Source: Candidatus Saccharimonadota bacterium (lineage in GTDB: Bacteria; Patescibacteriota; Saccharimonadia; Saccharimonadales; Saccharimonadaceae). From it: a stretch of DNA of 25,502 bases. This document shows, piece by piece, positions 14,198 to 22,492 of this stretch. The stretch spans positions 1 through 25,502 of the forward strand of contig RYWJ01000013.1 in NCBI GenBank assembly GCA_003979185.1, given 5' to 3'. The stretch's first letter is position 1, and each line of letters opens with the position of its first letter. Position numbers and translations under genes: made by a program. The notes under the pieces were generated by a model. It was not told the DNA's origin, did not search any database, and saw only the letters and a program-made list of their open reading frames with translations.

Positions 14198-14286
14198 TTA
14201 AATATAATTTAGCAATTCTTTTGCTTTTTGTATAGGCTAAGCTGAGTTTATCGGAAAAATAGGCTTGTGAAAAACAGCTTTCGTCA

Positions 14287-14315
14287 TTGACATAAATACA
14301 AAAGTATGCTACAAT
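14287..14315 (+). promoter_or_regulatory. Strong promoter, TTGACA-N17-TACAAT with TGC extension
   Basis: TTGACA (14287-14292), 17 bp, TACAAT (14310-14315) preceded by TATGC. Transcription would start near 14322, about 340 nt before the coding region at 14663. Confidence 0.88.
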
Positions 14316-14321
14316 GGAAAG

Positions 14322-14662
14322 ATGGACTGGTTAGTCTATAGTACTTTTTGGTTTTGGTTACTGTGCGGAATGGCACAGAGGTTGGTTTGATACTTTAGGG
14401 GTCAAAGTAGTTTCTGTGCTGTTCCGCGTGGGACAGTCTTTTTCATCGAAATTGGAGATTCCTGTAGGTGGGGGTCACGGGCTAGATTAGCCTCTAGCGT
14501 GGCTAGATAAAAGGGAATCAAAGAGAGTAGGGGCTCAAGAGGTAAAAAATTCGGGAAGCTTAGCTGATAGAATGCGAACTTTGGTCTAATGGATCCAAGA
14601 GGTCGACATTGAGCTAGAGCTAGGGCAAAATCCTCGTCCGTTCCCAAGAAAGGAGAGCAAAA
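14322..14662 (+). promoter_or_regulatory. Long 5' leader with attenuator-like structures
   Basis: There is no coding region here. The 5' part can fold as a long hairpin pairing 14365-14379 (GCGGAA, TG mismatch, GCACAGA) with 14413-14427, enclosing TACTTT/AAAGTA (14391-14396 with 14404-14409). The 3' half of that stem is also the 5' half of a terminator at 14419-14443. Further on, GGCTA-GAT-TAGCC inside CACG/CGTG (about 14476-14503) makes another hairpin. A TGATAGAAT (-10 at 14568-14573) could be a second internal promoter but has no -35. No known riboswitch class was recognised. Confidence 0.6.
14419..14443 (+). terminator. Terminator hairpin inside the leader (attenuator)
   Basis: CTGTTCC (14419-14425), tetraloop GCGT, GGGACAG (14430-14436), two bases, then TTTTT (14439-14443). 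It lies 220 bp before the gene, so it would either end a small RNA or attenuate the gene. Confidence 0.7.
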
Positions 14663-15268
14663 ATGAAAAAGTTGTACGACAGAACTATTATGGGGTACTA
14701 CGTGATGAGCGTAGTCACCGGACTGCTGATGGCGTTCGCGGTAGCAATGCTGCTGGAGATCGCCGTGGTCAGTGGTATTAGGCATGCGATTTCCGATGAG
14801 ACATTAGACTGGCTGGATGCTGTGTGGAAGTATTTGCCTCTGCACTGGTGCGACTATTTCTACGGGCCTGCGCAACGATATTGGCATCTGGGTGCGGTGG
14901 CTTGTCTGGTAATATCCGTAGGATTTTTCGTGCGGATGCCGCGTACCGAGGACGGTCACAAGAAAGTTCTGCAGACACTGAGCGTTGCTTTGCTGGTGAT
15001 TTTGCTGATGCTAACGTACGAGTACTCTGTACGTGGCTGGATTGCCAACGCTGCGCTGGCGGCTATCCCTGGTCTGCTGACGGCGTTTCCATTCTTCATC
15101 CTGAGAAAGACGCAGCTGCCGCACGAAAGTGTGCAACAGGTGTGGTCGAGACTACGTAATCACCCTGGCTTTTACGTAGGACTGGCATGTGTGGTGGTAG
15201 GTTTGTTTGCGTTGTATGCGTTGATTCAATATGGTCTGTATCTTCTAGGTACACTAAAGGCTCAATAA
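14663..15268 (+). CDS. Five-helix membrane protein, unknown function
   Basis: The 201-residue protein has hydrophobic helices near 10-35, 72-92, 104-122, 126-146 and 170-197, with loops that include Trp/Tyr-rich stretches (WKYLPLHWCDYFYG). No family is recognised. The start is clear: AAAGGAG seven bases before the ATG. Codon use is rich in CTG, GTG and GCG, unlike the neighbouring pyrG, and resembles the genes at 11666 and 12866. It stands alone, between a regulated-looking leader and a strong terminator, which points to conditional expression. An envelope-stress or host-interaction role is only a guess. Confidence 0.75.
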   Translation: MKKLYDRTIMGYYVMSVVTGLLMAFAVAMLLEIAVVSGIRHAISDETLDWLDAVWKYLPLHWCDYFYGPAQRYWHLGAVACLVISVGFFVRMPRTEDGHKKVLQTLSVALLVILLMLTYEYSVRGWIANAALAAIPGLLTAFPFFILRKTQLPHESVQQVWSRLRNHPGFYVGLACVVVGLFALYALIQYGLYLLGTLKAQ

Positions 15269-15287
15269 CCACCTTTAACCAAAGCGC

Positions 15288-15312
15288 GCCGGCGAGTAAT
15301 CGCCGGCTTTTT
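15288..15312 (+). terminator. Intrinsic terminator before pyrG
   Basis: GCCGGCGA, loop GTAA, TCGCCGGC, then TTTTT, 20 bp after the membrane protein's stop codon. Confidence 0.93.
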
Positions 15313-15421
15313 CATGGGTGATGAAAATTCTCAAAATCTAGCCTAGGCGGTATTTTTAACTTATGTTATGATAATCATGAGTAGTGTGGGCAAAATAGCA
15401 AATAATGAGGAGGTGCCCAAA

Positions 15422-17017
15422 ATGAAAAAGCAAAAAACTGACCAAACTAAATATATTTTTGTGACCGGTGGCGTTTTATCGGGAGTCGGCAAGGGAATTA
15501 CGGCGGCTTCGATCGGGGCGATTCTAAAAGCGCAGGGTTATAAAGTTTCGATTCAAAAGTGTGATCCATATCTTAACGTCGATGCTGGACTCTTGAATCC
15601 AGTCGAGCATGGCGAATGTTTTGTGACGCATGATGGTAAGGAAACAGACTTAGATCTAGGGCATTATGAGCGGTTTTTGGATTTTGAGGCGTCAAAATAT
15701 TCCAGTGTTTTGTCGGGTGCGCTGTACCAAGAATTGATCGAGAAAGAGCGTAGTGGTGGCTTCCACGGCAAGACGGTTCAGCTAGTGCCGCATTATACAG
15801 ATTTGGCACAGGAAAAGATCGAGAAAGCTAGCCTTGAGAGCGATATTCATATCGTGGAAATCGGCGGTACAGTGGGTGACTATGAGGGATTAGGGTTTAT
15901 TGAGGCGATTCGGCTTTTTGCAAATCGCGTAGGCCGTAGGAATTGTCTGTATGTACATGTGGTGTATGTGCCGTGGATCAACACTTCCAAGGAATTAAAA
16001 ACCAAACCAGCACAGAATGCTTTGAAGGATCTGCGAGGATTTGGTATTATTCCAGATATGGTAGTGTGTCGCACGGAGAGACCGGCACCACGCTCAATGT
16101 GTGAGAAAATCGCGGCGTTTTCTGGGATTGAGGGGCGAGCGGTATTGAACTTGCCAGATATTAATTCGGTTTACGATGTGCCATTTAACGTCCTGAAGTC
16201 AGGAGTGATTGAGATTTTAAATGAATTTACGGGAGCGAAAAAAGCCCCAGACATGTCACGCTGGGAAGAGTTCTCGCGCTTACGTAGTAAGGAACATAGC
16301 AAGACCTTTACAGTTGGTTTGGTGGCGAAATATGTGGGTAATGAAGACGCTTATATCTGTGTCACTGAAGCTTTGAAAGCGGCAGCGACTTGGAATGATC
16401 TTAATCTAGAAATTAAATGGATTAATGCTGAAGAGGCGGCAGATGAAGACTTTGCCAGTGTTGACGGAATCGTGGTTCCGGGAGGATTTGGCGTACGTGG
16501 GGTCGAGGGGAAGATCAAGGCGGCTGAATATGCTCTGGAACATGACAAACCTTACCTAGGACTATGCCTTGGTATGCAGATGGCATGTGTAGCCGCAGCA
16601 CGAAGAGGCGGGGTCGCAAATGCCAATTCGGAAGAGTTCGGTGCTAATGAAGCTGATGGTAACAATATAATATATATCATGGAAAATCAAAAAGGTAAGG
16701 AGTCGACTGGTGGCACAATGCGGCTAGGGGATTATCCGGCACAGCTAAAGCCTGGTAGCCGTGTCAGTAAAATCTACGGCAGTAAAGAAGTTGTCGAACG
16801 TCATCGTCATCGTTACGAAGTGAACCAGAAGTTTATCCCAGAGATTGAGAAAGGTGGGATCGTCGTATCTGGTACATCGCCGGATGGGAAATTGGTGGAA
16901 TTTGTCGAAGCTCCAAAACATAAATTTTTCGTGGCAACTCAAGCACATCCAGAGCTAAAATCACGACCGCTTCATGCGCACCCGCTATTTATGGAGTTTA
17001 TTAAAAGTTTGAGGTAG
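15422..17017 (+). CDS. pyrG: CTP synthase
   Basis: The enzyme makes CTP from UTP, ATP and glutamine in the cytoplasm, the last step of pyrimidine nucleotide synthesis. The 531-residue product has the N-terminal synthetase domain (YIFVTGGVLSGVGKG nucleotide loop, HGECFVT, IVEIGGTVGDYEG) and a C-terminal class I glutamine amidotransferase domain with PGGFGVRG, the nucleophile Cys near 382 in LGLCLGMQ, and the His-Pro-Glu of QAHPE near 508-510. Length is normal. The ATG at 15422 is chosen because GAGGAGGTG sits seven bases before it; the longer frame from 15368 would place this site inside the gene. CPR bacteria often lack de novo pyrimidine synthesis but keep pyrG, and dCMP deaminase in this window fits a salvage-based supply. 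Confidence 0.97.
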   Translation: MKKQKTDQTKYIFVTGGVLSGVGKGITAASIGAILKAQGYKVSIQKCDPYLNVDAGLLNPVEHGECFVTHDGKETDLDLGHYERFLDFEASKYSSVLSGALYQELIEKERSGGFHGKTVQLVPHYTDLAQEKIEKASLESDIHIVEIGGTVGDYEGLGFIEAIRLFANRVGRRNCLYVHVVYVPWINTSKELKTKPAQNALKDLRGFGIIPDMVVCRTERPAPRSMCEKIAAFSGIEGRAVLNLPDINSVYDVPFNVLKSGVIEILNEFTGAKKAPDMSRWEEFSRLRSKEHSKTFTVGLVAKYVGNEDAYICVTEALKAAATWNDLNLEIKWINAEEAADEDFASVDGIVVPGGFGVRGVEGKIKAAEYALEHDKPYLGLCLGMQMACVAAARRGGVANANSEEFGANEADGNNIIYIMENQKGKESTGGTMRLGDYPAQLKPGSRVSKIYGSKEVVERHRHRYEVNQKFIPEIEKGGIVVSGTSPDGKLVEFVEAPKHKFFVATQAHPELKSRPLHAHPLFMEFIKSLR

Positions 17018-17061
17018 CTAGGCATATCCTGATAGAATGTAAGCTTAAACAAAGGACGAAA

Positions 17062-17361
17062 ATGGAAACGAAAATTGATAATTATTTGCGCGAAGAGAAG
17101 CAGATTGATTCGGAATTAGTCCGAGAAATGCTGATCAAGAAGATTACGAAACACGATGACATCTTGCAGGAGTTCATGCAGTGGTTAGAAGCGCGCAGCT
17201 ATGAACATGCACGAGTGGTAATTGACGGTTATAATGCACAAAAGATTTATGAATTAGCTCCACAGCTGGATGGGATTGGCGTGTATAACTTCTTAGTGAC
17301 TTTGCGTGATGAACCACAGGAAGCGCAGGCAATTATTAACGAAGGTTTTATCACTAAATAA
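17062..17361 (+). CDS. Small helical protein, unknown function
   Basis: The 99-residue product is charged, contains no Cys and has no membrane helix; most of it looks α-helical (LVREMLIKKITKHDDILQEF, then YEHARVVIDGYNAQKIYELA). I recognise no family. AAAGGACGAAA precedes the ATG, and a TGATAGAAT -10 element (TAGAAT at 17033-17038) lies just upstream, so it may be transcribed independently of pyrG, 44 bp before it. A separate promoter follows for the LiaF-like gene. Codon use matches the housekeeping genes around it, so it is probably a native conserved gene of the lineage. Confidence 0.75.
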   Translation: METKIDNYLREEKQIDSELVREMLIKKITKHDDILQEFMQWLEARSYEHARVVIDGYNAQKIYELAPQLDGIGVYNFLVTLRDEPQEAQAIINEGFITK

Positions 17362-17387
17362 ATCAGTCTAAGTAGATAGCCAAGGCA

Positions 17388-17416
17388 TTGCGATAGGGGG
17401 AGATTTGTGGTAGAAT
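17388..17416 (+). promoter_or_regulatory. Promoter of the LiaF-like operon
   Basis: TTGCGA (17388-17393), 17 bp, TAGAAT (17411-17416) with TGG extension. AAGGAGA follows before the ATG at 17444. Confidence 0.75.
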
Positions 17417-17443
17417 GAAGCCAATTAGGCAAGGAGATTTTTG

Positions 17444-18325
17444 ATGAAAAAAGCAAGTAACTGGGTATGGGGATGCGTGCTAGTCGCACTAGGAATTATT
17501 TTGGGGATCAATGCGCTAGAGATTGCGCATATTGATATATTCTTCCCAGGCTGGTGGACTTTATTCATCATCGTGCCTTGCGCGATTAGCTTGTTTACCG
17601 AAAAGCGTAAGAGTGGGGCGATCGCTGGACTAGTGATTGGGATTTGTCTATTGCTGAGCTGCTTAGGAGTTTTACCATTTGGTTTGTTCTGGAAATTATT
17701 ATTGCCAGTACTTCTGATCTTCTTGGGCTGTGTTGTGATTGCTCGGGGCAGTTCAAATGGTGCGGTGGTGGATAAGATTCGCCAAGCAGAAGCAAAACAA
17801 TCTGCAAAGCGGCATATCGTAGAGGCCGAGGTGGTCGACGAGGAAACTGATGAGGAAACCGATAATAATGGTAAAGAGGCCGACGAGACTGATAGTGTGG
17901 ATAATGATGACGCTGATGATGCTGATGATGCGGACGAATCGGAAGATCACGATACGCCCAAAGGAGAGGAATATTGGTCGACCTTTAGTGATCAGGACAT
18001 TAACTACGGCGGTAAGACCTTCAGGGGATGTCGGGTGGATGCGGTGTTTGGTGGAGCAGATCTTGATCTACGTAATGCAAAGATCGAGAATGAGGCAATC
18101 ATTCGGGCAAGTAGCATCTTTGGTGGGATTATCGTTTATGTGCCAGAAGATATAAAAGTCGAAATTGCGTCCACTTCAATTTTTGGTGGGGCTTCTGACA
18201 AGCGTAAGAAAGCGAAAGCTAAAGATCAGGCTGAGGCCAAAACGGCCAAGAAGAAGTTTAATAACGCTGGTAAGAATTTGTATATTGATGCAACTTGCGT
18301 CTTTGGTGGGGTAGAAATTCGATGA
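17444..18325 (+). CDS. LiaF-like envelope-stress protein
   Basis: The 293-residue protein starts with a four-helix membrane domain of the LiaI/LiaF type (WVWGCVLVALGIILGINAL, with FFPGWWTLFIIVPC). A cytoplasmic linker of about 60 residues follows, very rich in Asp and Glu. The C-terminal β-rich domain resembles LiaF (DUF2154/cell-wall-active antibiotic response): CRVDAVFGGADLDLRNA, SSIFGGIIVYVPED, and a final CVFGGVEIR. In Firmicutes LiaF restrains the LiaRS two-component system until the envelope is damaged. No LiaRS genes are seen here, so the partner is unknown. The ATG at 17444 has AAGGAGA before it. The stop overlaps the next start as ATGA, so the pair is translationally coupled. Confidence 0.8.
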   Translation: MKKASNWVWGCVLVALGIILGINALEIAHIDIFFPGWWTLFIIVPCAISLFTEKRKSGAIAGLVIGICLLLSCLGVLPFGLFWKLLLPVLLIFLGCVVIARGSSNGAVVDKIRQAEAKQSAKRHIVEAEVVDEETDEETDNNGKEADETDSVDNDDADDADDADESEDHDTPKGEEYWSTFSDQDINYGGKTFRGCRVDAVFGGADLDLRNAKIENEAIIRASSIFGGIIVYVPEDIKVEIASTSIFGGASDKRKKAKAKDQAEAKTAKKKFNNAGKNLYIDATCVFGGVEIR

Positions 18326-19158
18326 GGATAGCCCAGCATTTAATCAAGGCTTTTGCACTTTTCTTGGCCGCAATCATTATTATTTCGGTTTTTGGCGCGA
18401 TTGTAGGCGGAATTGCATTGCTAGCTGGTATCACTAGCGATGGCGAATGGGGATGGAGCGATAACACTGGTCCTTGGGTGAGTACAGATTACGACAATCA
18501 AGGTATTCGCGAGTTAGATATTAATGTCAAAGCAACCAGTGTAAGGTTCCGCACTTCTCGTGATGGTGAAAAAGTTAAGGTTGACACGAATAACGAGCAC
18601 ATTACGACTTGGATTGACGGAGAGCGTCTGAACGTTATCGAAAAGAGTCATGGAGTTTTTGGCTGGGGTGGTAGCGGTGATTTAATCATTTATCTCAGAG
18701 AAGATGTAAAATTTGATGATGTCAAGATCGAAGTCGGAGCGGGGACACTGCATATTGAGAGCCTAGATACGAAGCAGCTTGACTTAAACCTAGGTGCCGG
18801 CAAATCTCAGATCAGCAACCTAGTCGTGCATGATCACGCTAGGATTAATGGTGGTGCCGGAAAAGTGGATCTGCATGATGCAAATCTGCAAGATGCTGAG
18901 ATTAAACTGGGTGTCGGCAAAACTGACATCCGAGCGAAATTAACTGGTCGTAGTAAGATTGAATCTGGGGTCGGTAAGCTGGATCTAGATCTACTGGGCG
19001 AAGAACGCGACTACCGTATTACGATCGATAAGGGCTTAGGATCCGTGCATCTTGGTAGCCAATCGCTGGATGATGGGGCTGTTTATGGTGACGGCAATAA
19101 TTATGTCGATATTGAGTCGGGCGTCGGAGCGGTGGATATAAGGTTCGTAAGGAATTAA
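18322..19158 (+). CDS. DUF4097 (LiaG-like) repeat protein with N-terminal membrane anchor
   Basis: The 278-residue product has one N-terminal hydrophobic helix (about 8-33), then a β-rich extracytoplasmic region typical of the DUF4097/putative adhesin family. Seven similar strands repeat roughly every 15-20 residues: GAGTLHIESLD, GAGKSQISNL, GAGKVDLHDA, GVGKTDIRAK, GVGKLDLDLL, GLGSVHLGSQ and GVGAVDIRF, which suggests a β-solenoid. The ATG at 18322 is preferred over the upstream in-frame ATG at 18295 because it overlaps the LiaF-like stop as ATGA. Together with that gene it probably senses or shields the envelope; in Bacillus LiaG is encoded beside LiaF. The helix could be a signal peptide or an anchor. 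Confidence 0.8.
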   Translation: MRIAQHLIKAFALFLAAIIIISVFGAIVGGIALLAGITSDGEWGWSDNTGPWVSTDYDNQGIRELDINVKATSVRFRTSRDGEKVKVDTNNEHITTWIDGERLNVIEKSHGVFGWGGSGDLIIYLREDVKFDDVKIEVGAGTLHIESLDTKQLDLNLGAGKSQISNLVVHDHARINGGAGKVDLHDANLQDAEIKLGVGKTDIRAKLTGRSKIESGVGKLDLDLLGEERDYRITIDKGLGSVHLGSQSLDDGAVYGDGNNYVDIESGVGAVDIRFVRN

Positions 19159-19173
19159 GGGCAGGGAATTGAA

Positions 19174-20946
19174 ATGGAAAAGCTTCGGAACAAAATGCAG
19201 GAAGTGATCGAGCAGCTATTTGGTGTGAAAGTTGAACCGATTATTACGCCGGCACCAGAGGCGACTGGTGCGGATTATGCTTCCAATGTCGCCATGCAAC
19301 TAGCGAAATTAGTCCATAAAAATCCAATGGTGATCGCTGAAATGATCAAGGGCGAGTTTGCAAGCGAGCTGCGGGTGGAAATTGCGAATCCGGGCTTCTT
19401 AAATTTTTCGATTCCGAATCATGAGCTATTAGCTGAGGTTGGTAATTATGCGCATAGTTTTACTGAGGCGGTGGCTTGGCATGATTACGCTAACCAGACT
19501 ATCGTAGCGGAGTTTTCTGATCCTAACCCGTTCAAAGTGCTTCACGTCGGACATTTGTACACTTCGATCGTTGGTGATTCGATCTCTAGATTACTAGAGT
19601 TTGGTAAGGCAAAGGTTGTACGAGCGAACTTTGGTGGCGATGTGGGCTTGCATGTAGCAAAAACTTTGTATGCCTTGTTGAAGCGTTCAGGCCGGACACT
19701 CGCACAGCTGACGATTGAAGATATCGCTCAGTGTTATGTGGAAGGTACACGCGCTTACGAAGAAGATGAGGCGGCAAAAGCTACCATTACTAAACTCAAT
19801 AAAGAGATCTATCGTATTAATGCGGAAGATTTACATGATAGTAAGTTGGCGCAATTGTATTGGCGTGGCCGTGAGCTAAGTTATCAGTATTTTGAGGAGT
19901 TTTATGCGCAGATTGGCGTAAAATTTGATAAATTTTACCCTGAATCATCAGTGGCAGATCGTGGACTACTGGAAGTACGTGCGCATACCGGCACGACTTA
20001 CGAAGAAAGTGATGGCGCAGTGGTGTATAAAGGGGAAAAAGTTGGTCTGCATACGCGAGTTTTTATTAATCGCGAAGGTGTGCCGACTTACGAAGCGAAA
20101 GACATTGGTTTGATTTTTACGAAATGGGATGATTGGCATTTTGATGAGTCGATCGTCGTGACGGGGAATGAGCAGAGTGATTATATGAAAGTTGTATTGG
20201 CGAGTGTATCGGAGTATGCACCGCAGCTAGTCGACCGTACGACGCATTTGACACATGGATTAGTCAAGTTGCCTGGCAATGTAAAAATGTCTTCGCGAAA
20301 GGGAAACTTCCTCAAGGCCGTGGAAGTCTTGGAAATGGTCGAAGAAAACCTTCAGGATAATGCGAACGGAACGATCAATGGCGTTAGCGGTGCCAAGATG
20401 GCTGACGTAAATGACATGGCTCATTCGACGAATGCGCAAGTGCCTGATGATGAAGAAAAATCTAGTAACGAAAAGATTGCCACGCGTAAGGAGATCGCTT
20501 TAGCAGCGATCAAATACGCATTTTTGAAATACAAAATGGGCGGTGATATTGTCTTCGATCCGAAAGAATCGGTTTCAACGACGGGCAACTCAGGAGTTTA
20601 TCTATTGTACTCATCGGTTCGGGCGCGAAAGATTTTACAAAAGCAGAATCGCATGGTAGAGAGAACTTTTGAGTCTTCGCCAGAGTCGAGCATCTACGAA
20701 AAGAATCTTTGTAAAAAAGTCGTTCAGTATAAAGATATCATTCGTGAAGCGGCGGTCGACAAAGCTCCTTATAAGATTTGTACTTATTTGTATGAATTAT
20801 CGCAAGAATTTTCGCGGTTTTATGAACATATTAAAGTATCTGGTAACACGCGCGAAGATGAGCTGATGGATATCGTAAGAGCATATTATAATGTGATGGA
20901 ACATGGCTTGGCGATGTTAGGGATTGCCGTGCCAGAGGCAATGTAG
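19174..20946 (+). CDS. argS: Arginyl-tRNA synthetase
   Basis: This class I synthetase charges tRNA-Arg. The 590-residue product has the N-terminal Add-1 domain for tRNA D-loop recognition, the HIGH motif as HVGH (residues 124-127), ANFGGDVGLHVAK, the KMSKS motif as KMSSRKGN (from 371), and a C-terminal DALR anticodon-binding domain (SSVRARKILQK to the end). Between KMSKS and the DALR domain, about residues 388-430, is an insertion rich in Asn, Ser, Asp and Glu that most ArgS proteins lack. The gene begins 15 bp after the DUF4097 gene and overlaps the start region of orn, so it is part of a plus-strand operon. Confidence 0.96.
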   Translation: MEKLRNKMQEVIEQLFGVKVEPIITPAPEATGADYASNVAMQLAKLVHKNPMVIAEMIKGEFASELRVEIANPGFLNFSIPNHELLAEVGNYAHSFTEAVAWHDYANQTIVAEFSDPNPFKVLHVGHLYTSIVGDSISRLLEFGKAKVVRANFGGDVGLHVAKTLYALLKRSGRTLAQLTIEDIAQCYVEGTRAYEEDEAAKATITKLNKEIYRINAEDLHDSKLAQLYWRGRELSYQYFEEFYAQIGVKFDKFYPESSVADRGLLEVRAHTGTTYEESDGAVVYKGEKVGLHTRVFINREGVPTYEAKDIGLIFTKWDDWHFDESIVVTGNEQSDYMKVVLASVSEYAPQLVDRTTHLTHGLVKLPGNVKMSSRKGNFLKAVEVLEMVEENLQDNANGTINGVSGAKMADVNDMAHSTNAQVPDDEEKSSNEKIATRKEIALAAIKYAFLKYKMGGDIVFDPKESVSTTGNSGVYLLYSSVRARKILQKQNRMVERTFESSPESSIYEKNLCKKVVQYKDIIREAAVDKAPYKICTYLYELSQEFSRFYEHIKVSGNTREDELMDIVRAYYNVMEHGLAMLGIAVPEAM

Positions 20947-20968
20947 AACGCCGAGGCGAGAGTGGATT

Positions 20969-21499
20969 ATGAAAAAAGCGAAATTATTGTGGATTGACTT
21001 AGAAATGACTGGCCTAGATCCGATCAAAGACCGGATTCTAGAGCTGGCAGCGATCGCGACTGATTGGGATTTACAACCGATTGCGGAGATGACGGCGGTC
21101 GTGAAAGTTTCAGAAAAACTTATACACGAGCGTATGGTGGGAGAGTTTTGGGAGAAAAACTCAGAGTCGCGTGATGGCTTAATACAACAGAATGCGAGTG
21201 GTCGTAGTACAAAAATCGTGGAGCAGGAATTGCTAGAATTTATCAATAAACACTTTGGCAAAGAAGTAATCTTGGCTGGTAACTCGATCCACCAAGATCG
21301 AAAGTTTATTGACCGTGAATGGCCAGAGGTGTCACAAAGATTACATTATCGGATGCTGGACGTGAGCGCTTGGAAAGTTTACTTTGAGGGGGCGCGCAAG
21401 GAAAAGTTTTTGAAGCGTGAAGCGCACCGAGCATTGGATGACATCAGAGGGTCGATCGAAGAATTGCAATGGTATATTAGTAAAATTGGAGGGAAATAA
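20969..21499 (+). CDS. orn: Oligoribonuclease
   Basis: This 3'-5' exonuclease degrades the 2-5 nt RNA fragments left by other RNases. The 176-residue DEDDh enzyme shows Exo I WIDLEMTGLD (Asp10, Glu12), Exo II AGNSIHQDRKFID, and Exo III HRALDDIRGSIEEL with the catalytic His and Asp. Length matches E. coli Orn (about 181). The ATG at 20969 is chosen because the longer frame from 20924 starts inside argS and adds residues not seen in the family; the ribosome binding site is modest (GAGGCGAGAG). It lies 22 bp after argS and overlaps the next gene by one base (TAATG). Orn is also known to clear pGpG in c-di-GMP users, but no such system is seen here. Confidence 0.96.
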   Translation: MKKAKLLWIDLEMTGLDPIKDRILELAAIATDWDLQPIAEMTAVVKVSEKLIHERMVGEFWEKNSESRDGLIQQNASGRSTKIVEQELLEFINKHFGKEVILAGNSIHQDRKFIDREWPEVSQRLHYRMLDVSAWKVYFEGARKEKFLKREAHRALDDIRGSIEELQWYISKIGGK

Positions 21500-21804
21500 T
21501 GGTAAACTTAGCAGAAGTAACTGGCATTGGCGAATATACAGAAGAAAAACGCGGCGAGGATCTTTTGTATAAAGTACCGGATGGAAAAGTTTTCCTAGTC
21601 GTACGACCAAAAACCCTTGAAGTGCGTTGCGATCAAAAACTCAGCAGGGTCTTAAAAGAAGATTACGAAACCGTTATGGAAAGTCGCTATTTTGGTCGAG
21701 GTGGTATTGAGATTGTGCCGAGTGGGCAGTTAGAAGAAAACGAAATTCAGGATTTGATTCGATTAAGCTATAATTTGACAAAGGAGGAAAAACAGGATGC
21801 GTAA
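21499..21804 (+). CDS. MmcQ/YjbR-like protein
   Basis: The 101-residue protein resembles the compact MmcQ/YjbR fold: LLYKVPDGKVFLVVRP, then LEVRCDQKLSRVLKEDY, SRYFGRGGIEIVPSG, and a last helix IQDLIRLSYNL. These match the family's VNLKCxP-like strand and its C-terminal helix. The fold resembles DNA-binding domains, but the function is not established in any member I know. The start codon overlaps the orn stop by one base, and the next gene overlaps its 3' end by eight bases, so translation of orn, this gene and the membrane protein is coupled. Length is slightly shorter than the usual 115-120. Confidence 0.75.
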   Translation: MVNLAEVTGIGEYTEEKRGEDLLYKVPDGKVFLVVRPKTLEVRCDQKLSRVLKEDYETVMESRYFGRGGIEIVPSGQLEENEIQDLIRLSYNLTKEEKQDA

Positions 21805-22429
21805 GATTAAATTTCCAACTAAATGGTTGATCGTCGGGGCGATCATGGTGTTTTTGGGGACTTCATTTTTAGCTATTTCGATGAACAGTACGGTTTTTGG
21901 TCATGGTCTACATATTAGTGAATCGATCAGTCACTATGTTGGCTTAGAGTATTGGAGCGCAATTGTGTTTATGCTTGGTAATCTCTTTGTATTGATGTTT
22001 ACGGCACGTTATCTTTGGCAGCTAGGTGAAGTCTGGAAAATGCCTAAAGTTTTTTATGTACTAATTGTCGTCTTGGGCGTGACTTTGCTAGGGCTATCGG
22101 CGTGCCCATCTGGGATGTTTGATGTCGGTGAAGAAACTAGCTTGATCAGCTGGATACACATTATGACTTCACGGGCAATGTTCATCACAATGATGCTGAT
22201 CTCAGCGATGATTGTGATGTGCCGCCATGCAAATACGCTTGCTCACGTTATCAATGTTTTTTATCTGATCTACGCCGTGATTTGCATCGTGGGCTTCGTG
22301 AGTGAGGAAGCATGGTTTATGAACTACGTGATGATTTTTGAAACCTTGTTCTTGCTAGGTTTTATGGTGTCAATGGCCTTTTGCGACCAGCGACGTGAGC
22401 ACCTTGCTGAGCCAATGGTACTAAATTAG
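21797..22429 (+). CDS. Six-helix membrane protein (DUF998-like)
   Basis: The 210-residue protein has hydrophobic helices near 10-28, 50-70, 82-102, 118-140, 148-168 and 172-192. The block GLSACPSGMFDVGE followed by a helix beginning WIHIMTSRAMF is reminiscent of DUF998 proteins, which have a conserved Gly/Pro/Asp loop before a His-containing helix; this is a tentative match. The ATG lies inside the last codons of the YjbR-like gene and uses AAAGGAGG 9-10 bases upstream, so it is the last member of the argS-orn operon. It converges with mscL 63 bp away. Just after the stop, a 25-bp stretch repeats the end of the coding region with three mismatches. Confidence 0.75.
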   Translation: MRKIKFPTKWLIVGAIMVFLGTSFLAISMNSTVFGHGLHISESISHYVGLEYWSAIVFMLGNLFVLMFTARYLWQLGEVWKMPKVFYVLIVVLGVTLLGLSACPSGMFDVGEETSLISWIHIMTSRAMFITMMLISAMIVMCRHANTLAHVINVFYLIYAVICIVGFVSEEAWFMNYVMIFETLFLLGFMVSMAFCDQRREHLAEPMVLN

Positions 22430-22446
22430 AACCGTGAGTAGATTCC

Positions 22447-22471
22447 TGAGCCAATAGTGCTAAAGTAGAAC
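22447..22471 (+). repeat. Short direct repeat of the preceding gene end
   Basis: These 25 bases repeat 22408-22432, covering the last codons and the stop of the membrane protein gene, with 22 of 25 identities at a 39-bp offset. The second copy also carries a stop in the same relative position. Confidence 0.6.
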
Positions 22472-22492
22472 AAGCTATCTGTAGAATTGGGT

